Source: Lentibacillus salicampi
GTDB taxonomy: Bacteria; Bacillota; Bacilli; Bacillales; Amphibacillaceae
Assembly: GCF_004565465.1 (NCBI RefSeq)
Contig: NZ_SRHY01000001.1
Span: forward strand, 124,001-188,000
Reading direction: 5' to 3'
DNA length: 64,000 bases
The translations under genes were made by a program, and so were the position numbers. The stretch's first letter is position 1; the number at the start of each line of letters is the position of its first letter. Shown here one piece after another: positions 17,273 through 25,536 of this stretch. The notes under the pieces are model-generated. The model saw only the letters and a program-made list of their open reading frames with translations. It searched no databases and had not been told where the DNA came from.

Positions 17273-17623
17273 CTATCCTTTCGGTTTAAAAATAATCGCA
17301 CCAATGACACCAAAGATAATAGCAGCTGAAATACCTGCACTGGTCACTTCAAATATCCCGGTTACAACACCAATAATTCCGTGTTGCTCAGCTTCCTGCA
17401 TGGCACCGTGCACTAGCTGATTACCAAAGTTTGTTATCGGGACGCTTGCCCCTGCGCCGGCAAAGTCAATTAAAGGGTCGTATAATCCTAAACCGTCTAA
17501 AATGGCTCCGGCAATCACAAAAATGGTGAGAGTGACGCCTGGATTCAATTTAAAAACATCAAACAAAATCTGTCCGATGACACAAATAGTGCCACCGACA
17601 ACAAATGCCCAGAAAAAAATCAT
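17273..17623 (-). CDS. spoVAE: Stage V sporulation protein AEb
   Basis: A 116-residue membrane protein with three to four helices. The pattern [41 protein letters not shown] and [19 protein letters not shown] is diagnostic of SpoVAEb, part of the inner-membrane channel that moves dipicolinic acid into the forespore and out at germination. It overlaps the end of spoVAD by four bases (ATGA), showing translational coupling. The repeated D-FAGAGA-VP-T-FGN motif is shared with SpoVAC. Confidence 0.93.
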   Translation of the reverse strand: MIFFWAFVVGGTICVIGQILFDVFKLNPGVTLTIFVIAGAILDGLGLYDPLIDFAGAGASVPITNFGNQLVHGAMQEAEQHGIIGVVTGIFEVTSAGISAAIIFGVIGAIIFKPKG

Positions 17624-18636
17624 TGGTTATCACTTCCTGACTCAATCGAGACTGCGTGGGCGATACAGGGGATGGAATCATTCTGCTGTACACTTAATGG
17701 CGAATGAAGTGACCCTGTTGCAACAACCAGAATTCGATTTACTTGCTGTTCCTTGATTAACTTTAAAAAATGACCGTAAGTGCCGACCGCTGAACTTGCT
17801 GTACCACTTGCACCTGAAAGGACCGGCTGACCTTCGCGGTAAATGGTGAGACCACAGTCCCGGTACATTTCTTCAGGTATATCGATATTTTTTTTCTGTA
17901 AAAGATCCATTGAAACTTCCCGGCCGATATGACCAAGGTCACCTGTAATGATCAAATCATAATACGTTGGGTCAACATTGCGTTCTCTTAAATGGGTTTC
18001 AATCGTATCAACAGCGGCAGGTGCCATTGCTGCTCCCATGTTAAACGCGTCCGTTATGCCCATATCGACCACTTTGCCAATGGTCGCTGAGGTAACTCTT
18101 GGACCTTCTCCATTTTTGGCAACTAATGCACATCCGGCTCCTGTTACTGTCCATTGGGCAGTTGGAGGCTTTTGGCCGCCATATTCTGTTGGGTAGCGGA
18201 ACTGCTTTTCCGTTGCGGCATTATGACTGGCGGTACCGCTTAAGATATAGTCTGCACCATCGCCGTTGATAATGAATGCACTGAGTGCGAGACTTTCCAT
18301 TGATGTCGCACATGCGCTGAATAACCCGAAATAGGGTATATCAAGTGTTTTGGCTGCAAAATTGCTTGGGGTTATCTGATTAATTAGATCCCCGCTTATG
18401 AAAAATTTGACCTGTTCTTTTTGAATCAGACTATTTTTAATGGCAATTTGAGCTGCTTCCTCCATCATGGTCCGTTGTGCTTTTTCAAACGATGATTGTT
18501 TCAGCCACATATCATCATGGAGGATATCAAAAGCATCCGGTATATTGCCATTGGCTTCAAACGGGCCGCCGACAGTTCCGGTTGAAATGATGACAGGCTG
18601 ATTATTATAAATCCACGTCCGGTGTCCCGTTAACAT
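17620..18636 (-). CDS. spoVAD: Stage V sporulation protein AD
   Basis: The 338-residue protein has the thiolase-like fold of SpoVAD, the dipicolinic acid-binding subunit on the outer face of the spore inner membrane. Recognisable stretches are [20 protein letters not shown] at the start, [19 protein letters not shown] near 108-126 and [13 protein letters not shown] near 232-244. The chosen ATG overlaps the spoVAC stop codon by one base (TAATG), while an ATG five codons earlier lies inside spoVAC. The end overlaps spoVAEb by four bases. The usual B. subtilis length is about 338 residues. Confidence 0.95.
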   Translation of the reverse strand: MLTGHRTWIYNNQPVIISTGTVGGPFEANGNIPDAFDILHDDMWLKQSSFEKAQRTMMEEAAQIAIKNSLIQKEQVKFFISGDLINQITPSNFAAKTLDIPYFGLFSACATSMESLALSAFIINGDGADYILSGTASHNAATEKQFRYPTEYGGQKPPTAQWTVTGAGCALVAKNGEGPRVTSATIGKVVDMGITDAFNMGAAMAPAAVDTIETHLRERNVDPTYYDLIITGDLGHIGREVSMDLLQKKNIDIPEEMYRDCGLTIYREGQPVLSGASGTASSAVGTYGHFLKLIKEQQVNRILVVATGSLHSPLSVQQNDSIPCIAHAVSIESGSDNQ

Positions 18637-19115
18637 TATAAGCCACCCCATTGAGTTAGGATTGTTTTAATTAAGGCAATAATAAATGCCGAAAAAACAC
18701 CATACACGATGACAGGGCCTGCCAGTTTGAAGATATTGCCGCCGACACCTAATATAAAACCCTCTGAACGGTGTTCGATTGCCGCTGAAATGACGGAATT
18801 TCCAAAACCGGTAACAGGCACAGCAGATCCGGCACCTGCAAATTGACCAATCCGATCATAGACGCCAAAACCGGTCAGGAACATGGTAATAAAGATGAGC
18901 GTGGCAACAGTCGGGCTCCCTGCCGTTTGTTCGGTGAAATTAAAGAAATAAACATATATGGTGGAAATGATTTGGCCGATAAAACAAATAAAGCCACCAA
19001 TCAGAAAAGCTTTGATACAGTTCTTTAGTAAGGGGCGTTTGACTTCCCGCTGTTTGGCGAATGTTTGATATCGTTGAGCAGTTGGTGGTGAATTTTTCTT
19101 TTTCTTATCTGCCAT
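18636..19115 (-). CDS. spoVAC: Stage V sporulation protein AC
   Basis: The 159-residue protein has a lysine-rich N-terminus (ADKKKKNSPPTAQRY) followed by about five membrane helices. The pattern LIGGFICFIGQII, GFGVYDRIGQFAGAGSAVPVTGFGN and GFILGVGGNIFKLAGPVI is diagnostic of SpoVAC, described as a mechanosensitive channel component for dipicolinic acid. A GTG three codons upstream is an alternative start. The stop overlaps the spoVAD start. The cluster lacks spoVAA, AB, AEa and AF, as in the mobile versions of this operon. Confidence 0.94.
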   Translation of the reverse strand: MADKKKKNSPPTAQRYQTFAKQREVKRPLLKNCIKAFLIGGFICFIGQIISTIYVYFFNFTEQTAGSPTVATLIFITMFLTGFGVYDRIGQFAGAGSAVPVTGFGNSVISAAIEHRSEGFILGVGGNIFKLAGPVIVYGVFSAFIIALIKTILTQWGGL

Positions 19116-19131
19116 ACATCTCACGCTTTCT

Positions 19132-19587
19132 TCAAGTTTTTTCCTTCATGAGTTTAATCAGGCGGTCAACCTCTTTTTTTAATTTTTTGTTTGAAATTTC
19201 GTTTTGGTTGATTTTTTCCTCAAGCTCATCGATTTCAAGAACCAGTTTTTTATCAGTTGAGACCTCAGCCTTATGATCCGAAAATGCTTTTTGCATATTT
19301 TTTTGCACTTTTTTTTCGATATCCGCTAACTGAAACCGTTTCTTATGTTCGATTTCAAATGCAATGATTAATTTTTTGTCTGTATTGACGGCATGGACTT
19401 CTGTGACTGACGCTCGCCGGTTGATGCGTTTTTTTGCCTGGTTGGCTGTTGATTGGTCCATAGCATTACTGGTCGAGATCATGTCAAAATTGGCATCATG
19501 CCTATTTTGCGATGTATCATTATTGGATGTGCAGCTTATCAGGGAAATCGCAATTCCCAGCATCAACAGAATGTTTAGTGCCCTCAT
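19132..19587 (-). CDS. YhcN/YlaJ family sporulation lipoprotein
   Basis: The 151-residue precursor starts MRALNILLMLGIAISLISC; LISC is a lipobox with the modified cysteine at residue 19. The middle NRRASVTEVHAVNTDKKLIIAFEIEHKKRFQLADIEKKV matches YhcN/YlaJ proteins, lipoproteins of the forespore inner membrane. The C-terminal third is charged and likely coiled coil (DELEEKINQNEISNKKLKKEVDRLIKLM). It is the second gene of the spoVA cluster, after the first DUF1657 gene and 16 bases before spoVAC. Confidence 0.9.
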   Translation of the reverse strand: MRALNILLMLGIAISLISCTSNNDTSQNRHDANFDMISTSNAMDQSTANQAKKRINRRASVTEVHAVNTDKKLIIAFEIEHKKRFQLADIEKKVQKNMQKAFSDHKAEVSTDKKLVLEIDELEEKINQNEISNKKLKKEVDRLIKLMKEKT

Positions 19588-19636
19588 AGAATACCTCCAG
19601 ATTGGCGAGGCTGGCTGATTAGGCCAACCTCGTTAC

Positions 19637-19843
19637 TTAAAATCCTTTGTATTGTGGTTCTTCCTGTTCAATTTGCTGCACACGCGGTTGGACAGTCTGC
19701 AAAATGGTTTGCGTTTGTTGGGCTGCATCCTGATAAACCTGCTTTGCTTGTTTGTTTTCAGTCTGGAGGGCGAATTGTTCAAAACTCGCCTGTGCACTCT
19801 TCAGACCGGCAATTGTCTGTTTAACCTGGGATGAAACAGTCAT
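19637..19843 (-). CDS. DUF1657 protein (first gene of the spoVA cluster)
   Basis: A 68-residue protein reading MTVSSQVKQTIAGLKSAQAS at its start and ending EEPQYKGF. The ATG at 19843 has an excellent AAGGAGG site upstream. It opens the cluster. The predicted structure is a helical hairpin rich in glutamine (YQDAAQQTQTILQTVQPRVQQIEQ). A forespore (sigma-G) promoter would be expected in the 130 bases upstream, but no convincing match was found by eye. Confidence 0.9.
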   Translation of the reverse strand: MTVSSQVKQTIAGLKSAQASFEQFALQTENKQAKQVYQDAAQQTQTILQTVQPRVQQIEQEEPQYKGF

Positions 19844-20045
19844 TGTGGTGAATCCTCCTTCAATCAGGGAAAGCATTTTTTGTTGTCAAAAGTAAATAGA
19901 AAAAACACTTGTCTCTGGACTTGGATTTTTTCTATGCACTTCACTATTTATAATTTTAATGTAAGCCGTTATTTATGCTTTCTATTTTTTACCTTTTTAC
20001 AGTGATTGTGGAACTTTCGGGCGGGGAAATTCGTCATATAAGTAC

Positions 20046-20240
20046 GTGTTCAAAAAAGCGGATAAATAGAGACCGTCATCGGTTGAGTCCTCGGGTGACA
20101 ACCGCCAACGCCAATATTAGCGCGTTAATCGTCTCAAAGTTCGAGGCAGCGCGACTTACCGAGTTGGCGATTGATGTGGACGGTTTTGAGCAGAAGATCC
20201 CGTATCGAAGCATCATTTTTACCGGACTTTTTGAACAACC
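20046..20240 (-). repeat. Dispersed element of about 200 bp, copy A
   Basis: The segment runs from GTGTTCAAAAAAG at 20046 to CCGGACTTTTTGAACAACC ending at 20240, so its ends are inverted repeats. Inside, TCGGTTGAGTCCTCGGGTGACAA and GTCTCAAAGTTCGAGGCAGCGCG align with copies at 40031-40232 (same orientation) and 35365-35580 (opposite orientation). It has no coding capacity, so it is a MITE-like or other small repeated element. Mobility is not demonstrated. Confidence 0.75.
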
Positions 20241-20259
20241 TCTATATAAGAGGGGAGAG

Positions 20260-20709
20260 ATGGGTATGCGAAAATGGATCGGTATGATAATTGGGGTAAT
20301 TTTGATCATATTCGTATCGCTTTATTGGCTTAATGGACAAGCATTCACCGAATTGGCAGACAATAAAACAATGGCGGTACAAGAAGGTGACTTTATTTTA
20401 CATATTCGAGCAGAGGGCGTTGAGGGCGGTTTTCAAGTATTTAAAGCCATTCAATACGTCGGGGACGAATCGATTGAGATCAAACACCAGACTCCACTCG
20501 TTTCTGTATCAGTCAATCATCCCAATCACGATTATACCGGCTCAGAAGTTACCAATATGTTGAATACTGGAAATAGTTACCACCCACAGAAATCGAAAAC
20601 ATTTAAAATACCAGAGGATGGGACTTACACGTTATTTTGCGAGGCGAGATTTGCGGCTGATGGCGAACAAATGACCATTACCCATCAGGCGGAATTAATC
20701 TTTCAGTAA
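20260..20709 (+). CDS. Small protein with N-terminal membrane anchor, unknown function
   Basis: The ATG at 20260 follows AGAGGGGAG; an ATG two codons later is also possible. The 149-residue product has one hydrophobic segment at residues 5-24 (KWIGMIIGVILIIFVSLYWL), so it is anchored or secreted. The rest looks like a beta-sandwich: VQEGDFILHIRAEGVEGGFQVFKAIQYVGDESIEIKHQTPL, ending TYTLFCEARFAADGEQMTITHQAELIF. I do not recognise the family. The dispersed element ends 19 bases upstream, so its promoter may lie in that element. The end overlaps a small lipoprotein gene on the other strand. Confidence 0.65.
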   Translation: MGMRKWIGMIIGVILIIFVSLYWLNGQAFTELADNKTMAVQEGDFILHIRAEGVEGGFQVFKAIQYVGDESIEIKHQTPLVSVSVNHPNHDYTGSEVTNMLNTGNSYHPQKSKTFKIPEDGTYTLFCEARFAADGEQMTITHQAELIFQ

Positions 20710-20865
20710 AAAAGATTTCCTGTATGGCAGGCTGCTTTTTAGCTGCTTATTTTCCATTCGCGTTAAGTGTGATCTCAACCTCTTTTGTGATTTGACAATC
20801 ACCGGCTCTTCCGTACATGCAGCCAGGATCGTCAGCATCATAAAAACAGAAATGGTCTTCCACAT
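20695..20865 (-). CDS. Putative 56-residue lipoprotein, possibly truncated
   Basis: On the minus strand an ATG at 20865 preceded by GGAGGAACTGAC opens a frame reading MWKTISVFMMLTILAACTEE: a short hydrophobic segment and lipobox LAAC with the cysteine at residue 17. The remaining 39 residues are basic and end in KSFLLKD, with a stop inside the tail of the convergent gene (15 bases of overlap). The good ribosome binding site and lipobox suggest a real start, but the mature part looks degenerate, so a truncated lipoprotein gene is an alternative. Confidence 0.5.
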   Translation of the reverse strand: MWKTISVFMMLTILAACTEEPVIVKSQKRLRSHLTRMENKQLKSSLPYRKSFLLKD

Positions 20866-21087
20866 GTCAGTTCCTCCAATTGCGTCGTGTTTAAGTACAT
20901 TATACTAAAAATAAATGACGGATGAAGCCTTTAAGAAGAAAAAACAGCCGATTCCACGGGCTTGTTTTTCAACATACCTGTCTACACTGATTCCAAACAT
21001 TTGATGACAATATGGCGTCGATGATATCAATTTTCTGTCATCTTTGTTAAACTAGTGGTACATACACTTAGGGAAGGTAGATAGCAG

Positions 21088-22359
21088 ATGGTAGAGATGC
21101 GAAAACCGATACCGGTTGAAGAAGCGATTCATCGTGTATGGGAGCATCGATTCACAGGTGAGAAAGAATGTGTTTCCATTCATGATTGTGATAATAGGAG
21201 ACTGTCAGAAACCATTATCGCTAAACACCCTGTTCCGCCGTTTCCGAAATCACCTTATGACGGATTTGCATTAAGATCAGAGGATACCCTGGAAGCAAAC
21301 CGGAATAATCCGGTGCCATTTAAAGTTGTCGAACATATCGGGGCAGGTCAGGTACCTGAAAAAAGCTTACATAAAGGTGAGGCAACCCGTATCATGACTG
21401 GTGCTAAAATACCCGACGGCGCGGATTGTATCGCCATGTTTGAAGTCTGCCAGACGTATGAACAGGATGATCATTCCTATATGTCCATTAAACGAACAAT
21501 GGAATCGGGTCAAAATATTATCGGGAAAGGTTCGGAAGTTGCAGAAGGCGAAAAGCTGATTGCACAAGGAACTATGATTAATCCAGGTGTAAAAGCTGTT
21601 TTAGCCACGTTCGGTTACAGTCAGGTTAATGTTGCGAAAAAACCTGTGATTGGTGTGATTGCTACCGGTACGGAATTGCTGGATGTCGACGAAGAACTAC
21701 AGCCCGGAAAAATCCGCAACTCCAATGCCCACATGATTGTCTCACAAATCATCAGGGCCGGAGCAGACTATCGGTATTTTGGTAAACTGGCAGATGAATT
21801 TGATGAAAGCTACGAAACGATCACACAGGCATTGGAACTGGTGGATGTTCTGATTACAACGGGCGGTGTCTCTGTTGGTGATTTTGATCTAATGCCGGCC
21901 ATTTATGAAAAACTTGGGGCAGACGTCTTGTTTAACAAAGTGGCGATGCGCCCTGGAAGTGTCACAACGGTTGCGGCAAACGGGGAAAAGATCCTGTATG
22001 GCTTATCAGGTAATCCTTCCGCTTGCTATGTCGGTTTCGAACTGTTTGTCAGGCCATTAGTACAACACGGCCTGTCGAATCCAAATGCGTTCCCGAAGCG
22101 GATTAAGGCAACCCTGGCAGATGACTTTCCAAAGCCGAATCCGTTTAAACGGTTCGTCCGCATCTATTTAACATTTGAATATGGCAAAGCATATGCGAAC
22201 CTGGCTGGAATGGATAAATCCAATGTTGTCACCTCACTGGCACACACAACAGGCCTGATGGTACTGCCCGGCGGGAGCCGCGGTTTTCAGGCTGGTGACG
22301 AAGCAGAAGTTTTGTTGCTTGATGGTGAGCAGGGTCAGCGTGAATTTCAGCTCATATAG
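21088..22359 (+). CDS. moeA: Molybdopterin molybdotransferase MoeA
   Basis: MoeA inserts molybdate into adenylylated molybdopterin, the last step of molybdenum cofactor synthesis. The 423-residue protein has PPFPKSPYDGFALRSED near residues 49-65, the GAKIPDGAD segment, the MoaB-like domain with IATGTELL and ITTGGVSVGDFD near 254-265, and GLSGNPSACYVGFE near 310. The ATG at 21088 follows GGGAAGG (21071-21077). It precedes moaA on the same strand, separated by a 36-bp palindrome. The client enzyme is probably the formate dehydrogenase at 7.8-10.7 kb. Confidence 0.94.
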   Translation: MVEMRKPIPVEEAIHRVWEHRFTGEKECVSIHDCDNRRLSETIIAKHPVPPFPKSPYDGFALRSEDTLEANRNNPVPFKVVEHIGAGQVPEKSLHKGEATRIMTGAKIPDGADCIAMFEVCQTYEQDDHSYMSIKRTMESGQNIIGKGSEVAEGEKLIAQGTMINPGVKAVLATFGYSQVNVAKKPVIGVIATGTELLDVDEELQPGKIRNSNAHMIVSQIIRAGADYRYFGKLADEFDESYETITQALELVDVLITTGGVSVGDFDLMPAIYEKLGADVLFNKVAMRPGSVTTVAANGEKILYGLSGNPSACYVGFELFVRPLVQHGLSNPNAFPKRIKATLADDFPKPNPFKRFVRIYLTFEYGKAYANLAGMDKSNVVTSLAHTTGLMVLPGGSRGFQAGDEAEVLLLDGEQGQREFQLI

Positions 22360-22364
22360 AGAGA

Positions 22365-22400
22365 GTGTTCAAAAAGTCCGGATCCTCTTTTTTTGAACAC
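22365..22400 (+). repeat. 36-bp hairpin with the ends of the dispersed element
   Basis: GTGTTCAAAAA (22365-22375) and TTTTTGAACAC (22390-22400) form an 11-bp stem. The left side continues GTCCGGATCC, matching the CAAAAAGTCCGG end of the 200-bp elements. It looks like a derivative that kept only the two ends. Lying between moeA and moaA, it may dampen read-through between them. Confidence 0.65.
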
Positions 22401-22424
22401 GAATGATAGGAAGGAGAGGTTATT

Positions 22425-23450
22425 ATGCAAAATGAACCGGAACCTATCAAAGACCACTTCGGGAGAGTACTTAAAGACCTTCGCATATCGGTCATTGATA
22501 AGTGTAATTTCCGGTGTACTTACTGTATGCCTAAAGAAATATTCGGCGAGGACTACGTATTTTTATCGGAGAAAGAGTTGTTGAGTTTTGATGAAATAAT
22601 CCGGCTTGCCGAAGTGTTTGCAAAGCTGGGCGTGGAAAAAATCCGGATTACCGGCGGCGAACCACTGATGCGCAGAAATCTGGACGAATTAATTGCCAAG
22701 CTCTCAGACATTCCAGGCATAAAAGACATCGCTTTAACAACCAATGCAGTTATGTTGTCTAAACAGGCAAAGAAATTGAAAGCAGCGGGGCTGAAGCGTG
22801 TCAATGTTAGTCTTGACGCAATTGAAGATGTTGTGTTTAAGGAGATCAACGGAAAAGGTGTTGGCTCCAGTCCAGTTCTGAAAGGAATCGAATCCGCCAA
22901 AGAAGCAGGTCTTGGTATCAAAGTCAACATGGTTGTCAAAAAAGGGATGAATGACAGCCAAATTTTACCAATGGCTCGCTATTTTAAAGGAAAAGATATT
23001 ATTTTACGCTATATTGAATTTATGGACGTTGGCAATCATAATGGCTGGGATTTTAAACATGTCATTTCCAAACAAGACATAATCAACAAGATTGACCAGG
23101 AGCTGCCAATTGAACCGGCAGAAGAAAATTATTACGGTGAAGTTGCATCCAGATACCGTTATAAGGATGGCGGGGGAGAGATTGGTGTTATTTCCTCTGT
23201 GACCGATGCTTTTTGCGGTACATGCACCCGGATTCGGCTGTCAGCAGATGGCAAATTATATACGTGTCTTTTTGCATCAGACGGGTTTGATATACGTGAA
23301 AAAATACGCGGGGATGAACTCTCAGACAGTGAATTGGAACAAGAATTGACCAGTCTATGGGGCAGACGAAAGGACCGTTACTCGGAAGAACGTACAGAAG
23401 AGACACGGAAACACCGAAAGAAAATTGAAATGTCCTATATTGGCGGCTAA
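22425..23450 (+). CDS. moaA: GTP 3',8-cyclase MoaA
   Basis: This radical SAM enzyme starts molybdopterin synthesis by converting GTP to 3',8-cyclo-GTP. The N-terminal 4Fe-4S cluster motif [10 protein letters not shown] lies at residues 26-35, followed by [13 protein letters not shown]. The C-terminal second cluster motif [21 protein letters not shown] is intact near 263-283. The length of 341 residues is normal. The C-terminus ends SYIGG, agreeing with the conserved GG tail needed for activity. The ATG at 22425 follows GGAAGGAGAGG. Confidence 0.96.
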   Translation: MQNEPEPIKDHFGRVLKDLRISVIDKCNFRCTYCMPKEIFGEDYVFLSEKELLSFDEIIRLAEVFAKLGVEKIRITGGEPLMRRNLDELIAKLSDIPGIKDIALTTNAVMLSKQAKKLKAAGLKRVNVSLDAIEDVVFKEINGKGVGSSPVLKGIESAKEAGLGIKVNMVVKKGMNDSQILPMARYFKGKDIILRYIEFMDVGNHNGWDFKHVISKQDIINKIDQELPIEPAEENYYGEVASRYRYKDGGGEIGVISSVTDAFCGTCTRIRLSADGKLYTCLFASDGFDIREKIRGDELSDSELEQELTSLWGRRKDRYSEERTEETRKHRKKIEMSYIGG

Positions 23451-23477
23451 AACCATTTGAGCCACAGGGGTGATTGT

Positions 23478-23888
23478 GTGAAAACATTTCAACTGAAATC
23501 ATTAAAAATCATTGATAACGAAAGTGCTGACATGCTGCAGCAATCGATTCCCCTTGTGGATGGTTTGATTATTGACAAAGAAGATGAAGAAAACCACTGG
23601 GTGATCGAAGCATATGTTGAGAAGACATATGCTGATTTTTTTCAAAATCTTCGCAGCCATCATGAAGAAGTCATGGTACAGGTGAAAATTACAAAAGAAA
23701 GTAACGATCCTGCAACGTTTATTACAGCCATCACAGGAATTAATGATATCGGAGACAGAATGAATGTTTTGTTTATTGGATCCATTGTCGATCAGCGAAA
23801 AGAAATCATTGAAGCAAAGTTAAAGATGTTAATTGATCAGGGGTACCAAGGTGAAGAATTACTGCAAAAGTTCAAGGAACAGATTTAA
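23478..23888 (+). CDS. ywpF: YwpF-like protein
   Basis: The GTG at 23478 with AGGGGTGATT upstream gives 136 residues, the length I recall for B. subtilis YwpF. The product begins MKTFQLKSLKIIDNESADML and has IPLVDGLIIDKEDEENHWVIEAYVEKTYADFF, fitting that family. It is soluble, acidic and without cysteine or signal peptide. The function of YwpF is unknown. It follows moaA by 27 bases but there is no known functional link. Confidence 0.75.
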   Translation: MKTFQLKSLKIIDNESADMLQQSIPLVDGLIIDKEDEENHWVIEAYVEKTYADFFQNLRSHHEEVMVQVKITKESNDPATFITAITGINDIGDRMNVLFIGSIVDQRKEIIEAKLKMLIDQGYQGEELLQKFKEQI

Positions 23889-24150
23889 TGTTTGCCTATC
23901 CTCCTTCATAAGCTTACCGACGTCCACTTTTAGGGATTAAGTAGAGTGAACGCCGGTTTCTGAATCTCCCTTCCGCTGCTGAATTGTCCTCCCTGGGACC
24001 GTAAATCGATGATTACAGGCCTGCCAACTCTCTCATTTATTAGTTGAAATTTGTCGAAACCAGAAGCATTAAACACAATTGACTGTTATAATGGTGTTAA
24101 GTTTTTTGGAAAGCAACCGATAATAGGATGGAGGGTGCCAGGGGTATCGT

Positions 24151-25512
24151 ATGTTTAATCATTCGTTTTTTCATTGGATCAATCGGTTATCACCGGTACA
24201 ACTTATTTTCCTGTTTTATTTTATAGCAGTTATTGCAGCTACTGCAGTTCTGGCACTTCCGGCAGCCCATCAGGATGGTGTCAGCCCGCCATTCATTGAT
24301 GTCTTATTTACGGCTGTCAGTGCACTTAGTGTTACCGGACTGAGTACGCTAACGATTGCCGATACGTTTAGCACAACAGGCATCATCATGCTTGCCATTA
24401 TTCTCCAATTAGGCGGGGTAGGGGTGATGGCTGTTGGAACATTCATCTGGATGATCATCGGCAAAAAAATTGGATTGAGAGAACGCCGGTTAATCATGGC
24501 TGATCAGAATCAAACCTCTTTTGCAGGCATCGTCCGGCTAGTGAAAGAAATTTTACTGGTTATTTTAATCATTGAACTGATTGGCTTCCTGATTCTCGGG
24601 ACTTATTTTTTACAATATTTTCCAACGGCGGAAGAAGCTTGGTTTCAGGGATTTTTTGGAGCCATCAGTGCCACGACAAATGGCGGGTTTGATATTACCG
24701 GACAGTCGCTGCGAATGTTTCGGGACGATTATTTTGTCCAGTTTATCAATATGCTGCTGATTATTTTTGGAGCAATCGGATATCCGGTTTTAGTTGAAAT
24801 AAAAGCATTTTTATTTGGAAGAAGTGACAGGCGGAATTCGTTCAGATTTACCCTGTTTACAAAAGTCACGACATTAACTTTTTTAGGATTGGTTTTAGTT
24901 GGCGCAATTTTTATCATGCTTTTGGATACAGGTGGGTTTTTCACGGACAAATCGTGGCACGAAGTACTGTTTTATTCCCTGTTCCAGTCGGTTACAACGC
25001 GAAGTGGCGGACTAAGTACCATGGATATTAGTCAATTGTCAGAGCCAAATCATTTGTTCATGTCTGCACTCATGTTTATCGGGGCTTCTCCGAGCAGTGC
25101 CGGCGGGGGAATCCGGACAACTACATTCGCGTTGGTTATCATATTCATATTTACGTATGGCAGAGGGAAAGGGAATATCCGGCTTTTTAACCGTGAAGTC
25201 TATGAGGACGATCTCTTAAAAGCCGTAACGGTGACAATGATGGCCTTTATATTTGTGTTCACCGCAACGCTTATCATGTCAATCGTGGAACCATTTGACC
25301 TGACACAAGTCTTGTTTGAAGTAACGTCTGCATTCGGGACGGTCGGGTTATCACTTGGCATAACGGACAGCCTTTCAACCTTCAGTAAAATCGTTCTTAT
25401 GTTCTTAATGTTTATCGGAAGAGTTGGGATCATTACGTTTCTATTTATTTTCAAAGTTCATAAAAAAAGCGGAAAATACCATTATCCAAAAGAGAAAATT
25501 ATCATTGGATAA
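24151..25512 (+). CDS. ktrD: Potassium uptake channel subunit, TrkH/Ktr type (KtrD)
   Basis: The 453-residue membrane protein belongs to the TrkH/TrkG/KtrB family. Four pore regions with selectivity glycines are visible: SALSVTGLST, SATTNGGFDITG, SVTTRSGGLSTMD and SAFGTVGLSLG. The intramembrane gate loop of KtrB-type channels is present as IGASPSSAGGGIRTTT near residues 311-326. The cytoplasmic partner KtrC is probably encoded at 52579. A GGDEF-EAL gene follows after 24 bases. The 260 bases upstream hold no gene; no cyclic di-AMP riboswitch could be recognised there. Confidence 0.92.
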   Translation: MFNHSFFHWINRLSPVQLIFLFYFIAVIAATAVLALPAAHQDGVSPPFIDVLFTAVSALSVTGLSTLTIADTFSTTGIIMLAIILQLGGVGVMAVGTFIWMIIGKKIGLRERRLIMADQNQTSFAGIVRLVKEILLVILIIELIGFLILGTYFLQYFPTAEEAWFQGFFGAISATTNGGFDITGQSLRMFRDDYFVQFINMLLIIFGAIGYPVLVEIKAFLFGRSDRRNSFRFTLFTKVTTLTFLGLVLVGAIFIMLLDTGGFFTDKSWHEVLFYSLFQSVTTRSGGLSTMDISQLSEPNHLFMSALMFIGASPSSAGGGIRTTTFALVIIFIFTYGRGKGNIRLFNREVYEDDLLKAVTVTMMAFIFVFTATLIMSIVEPFDLTQVLFEVTSAFGTVGLSLGITDSLSTFSKIVLMFLMFIGRVGIITFLFIFKVHKKSGKYHYPKEKIIIG

Positions 25513-25536
25513 TTGCTGTCCATTGGGGAGGATATC

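Noticed and set aside
19844..19990. Sigma-G promoter for the spoVA cluster.
   Set aside because: A CATAGAA resembling a -10 box is present, but no acceptable -35 at the right distance; not reported as a feature.
23889..24150. Cyclic di-AMP (ydaO-type) riboswitch before ktrD.
   Set aside because: Looked for because ktr genes often carry it; the conserved blocks could not be found on either strand.
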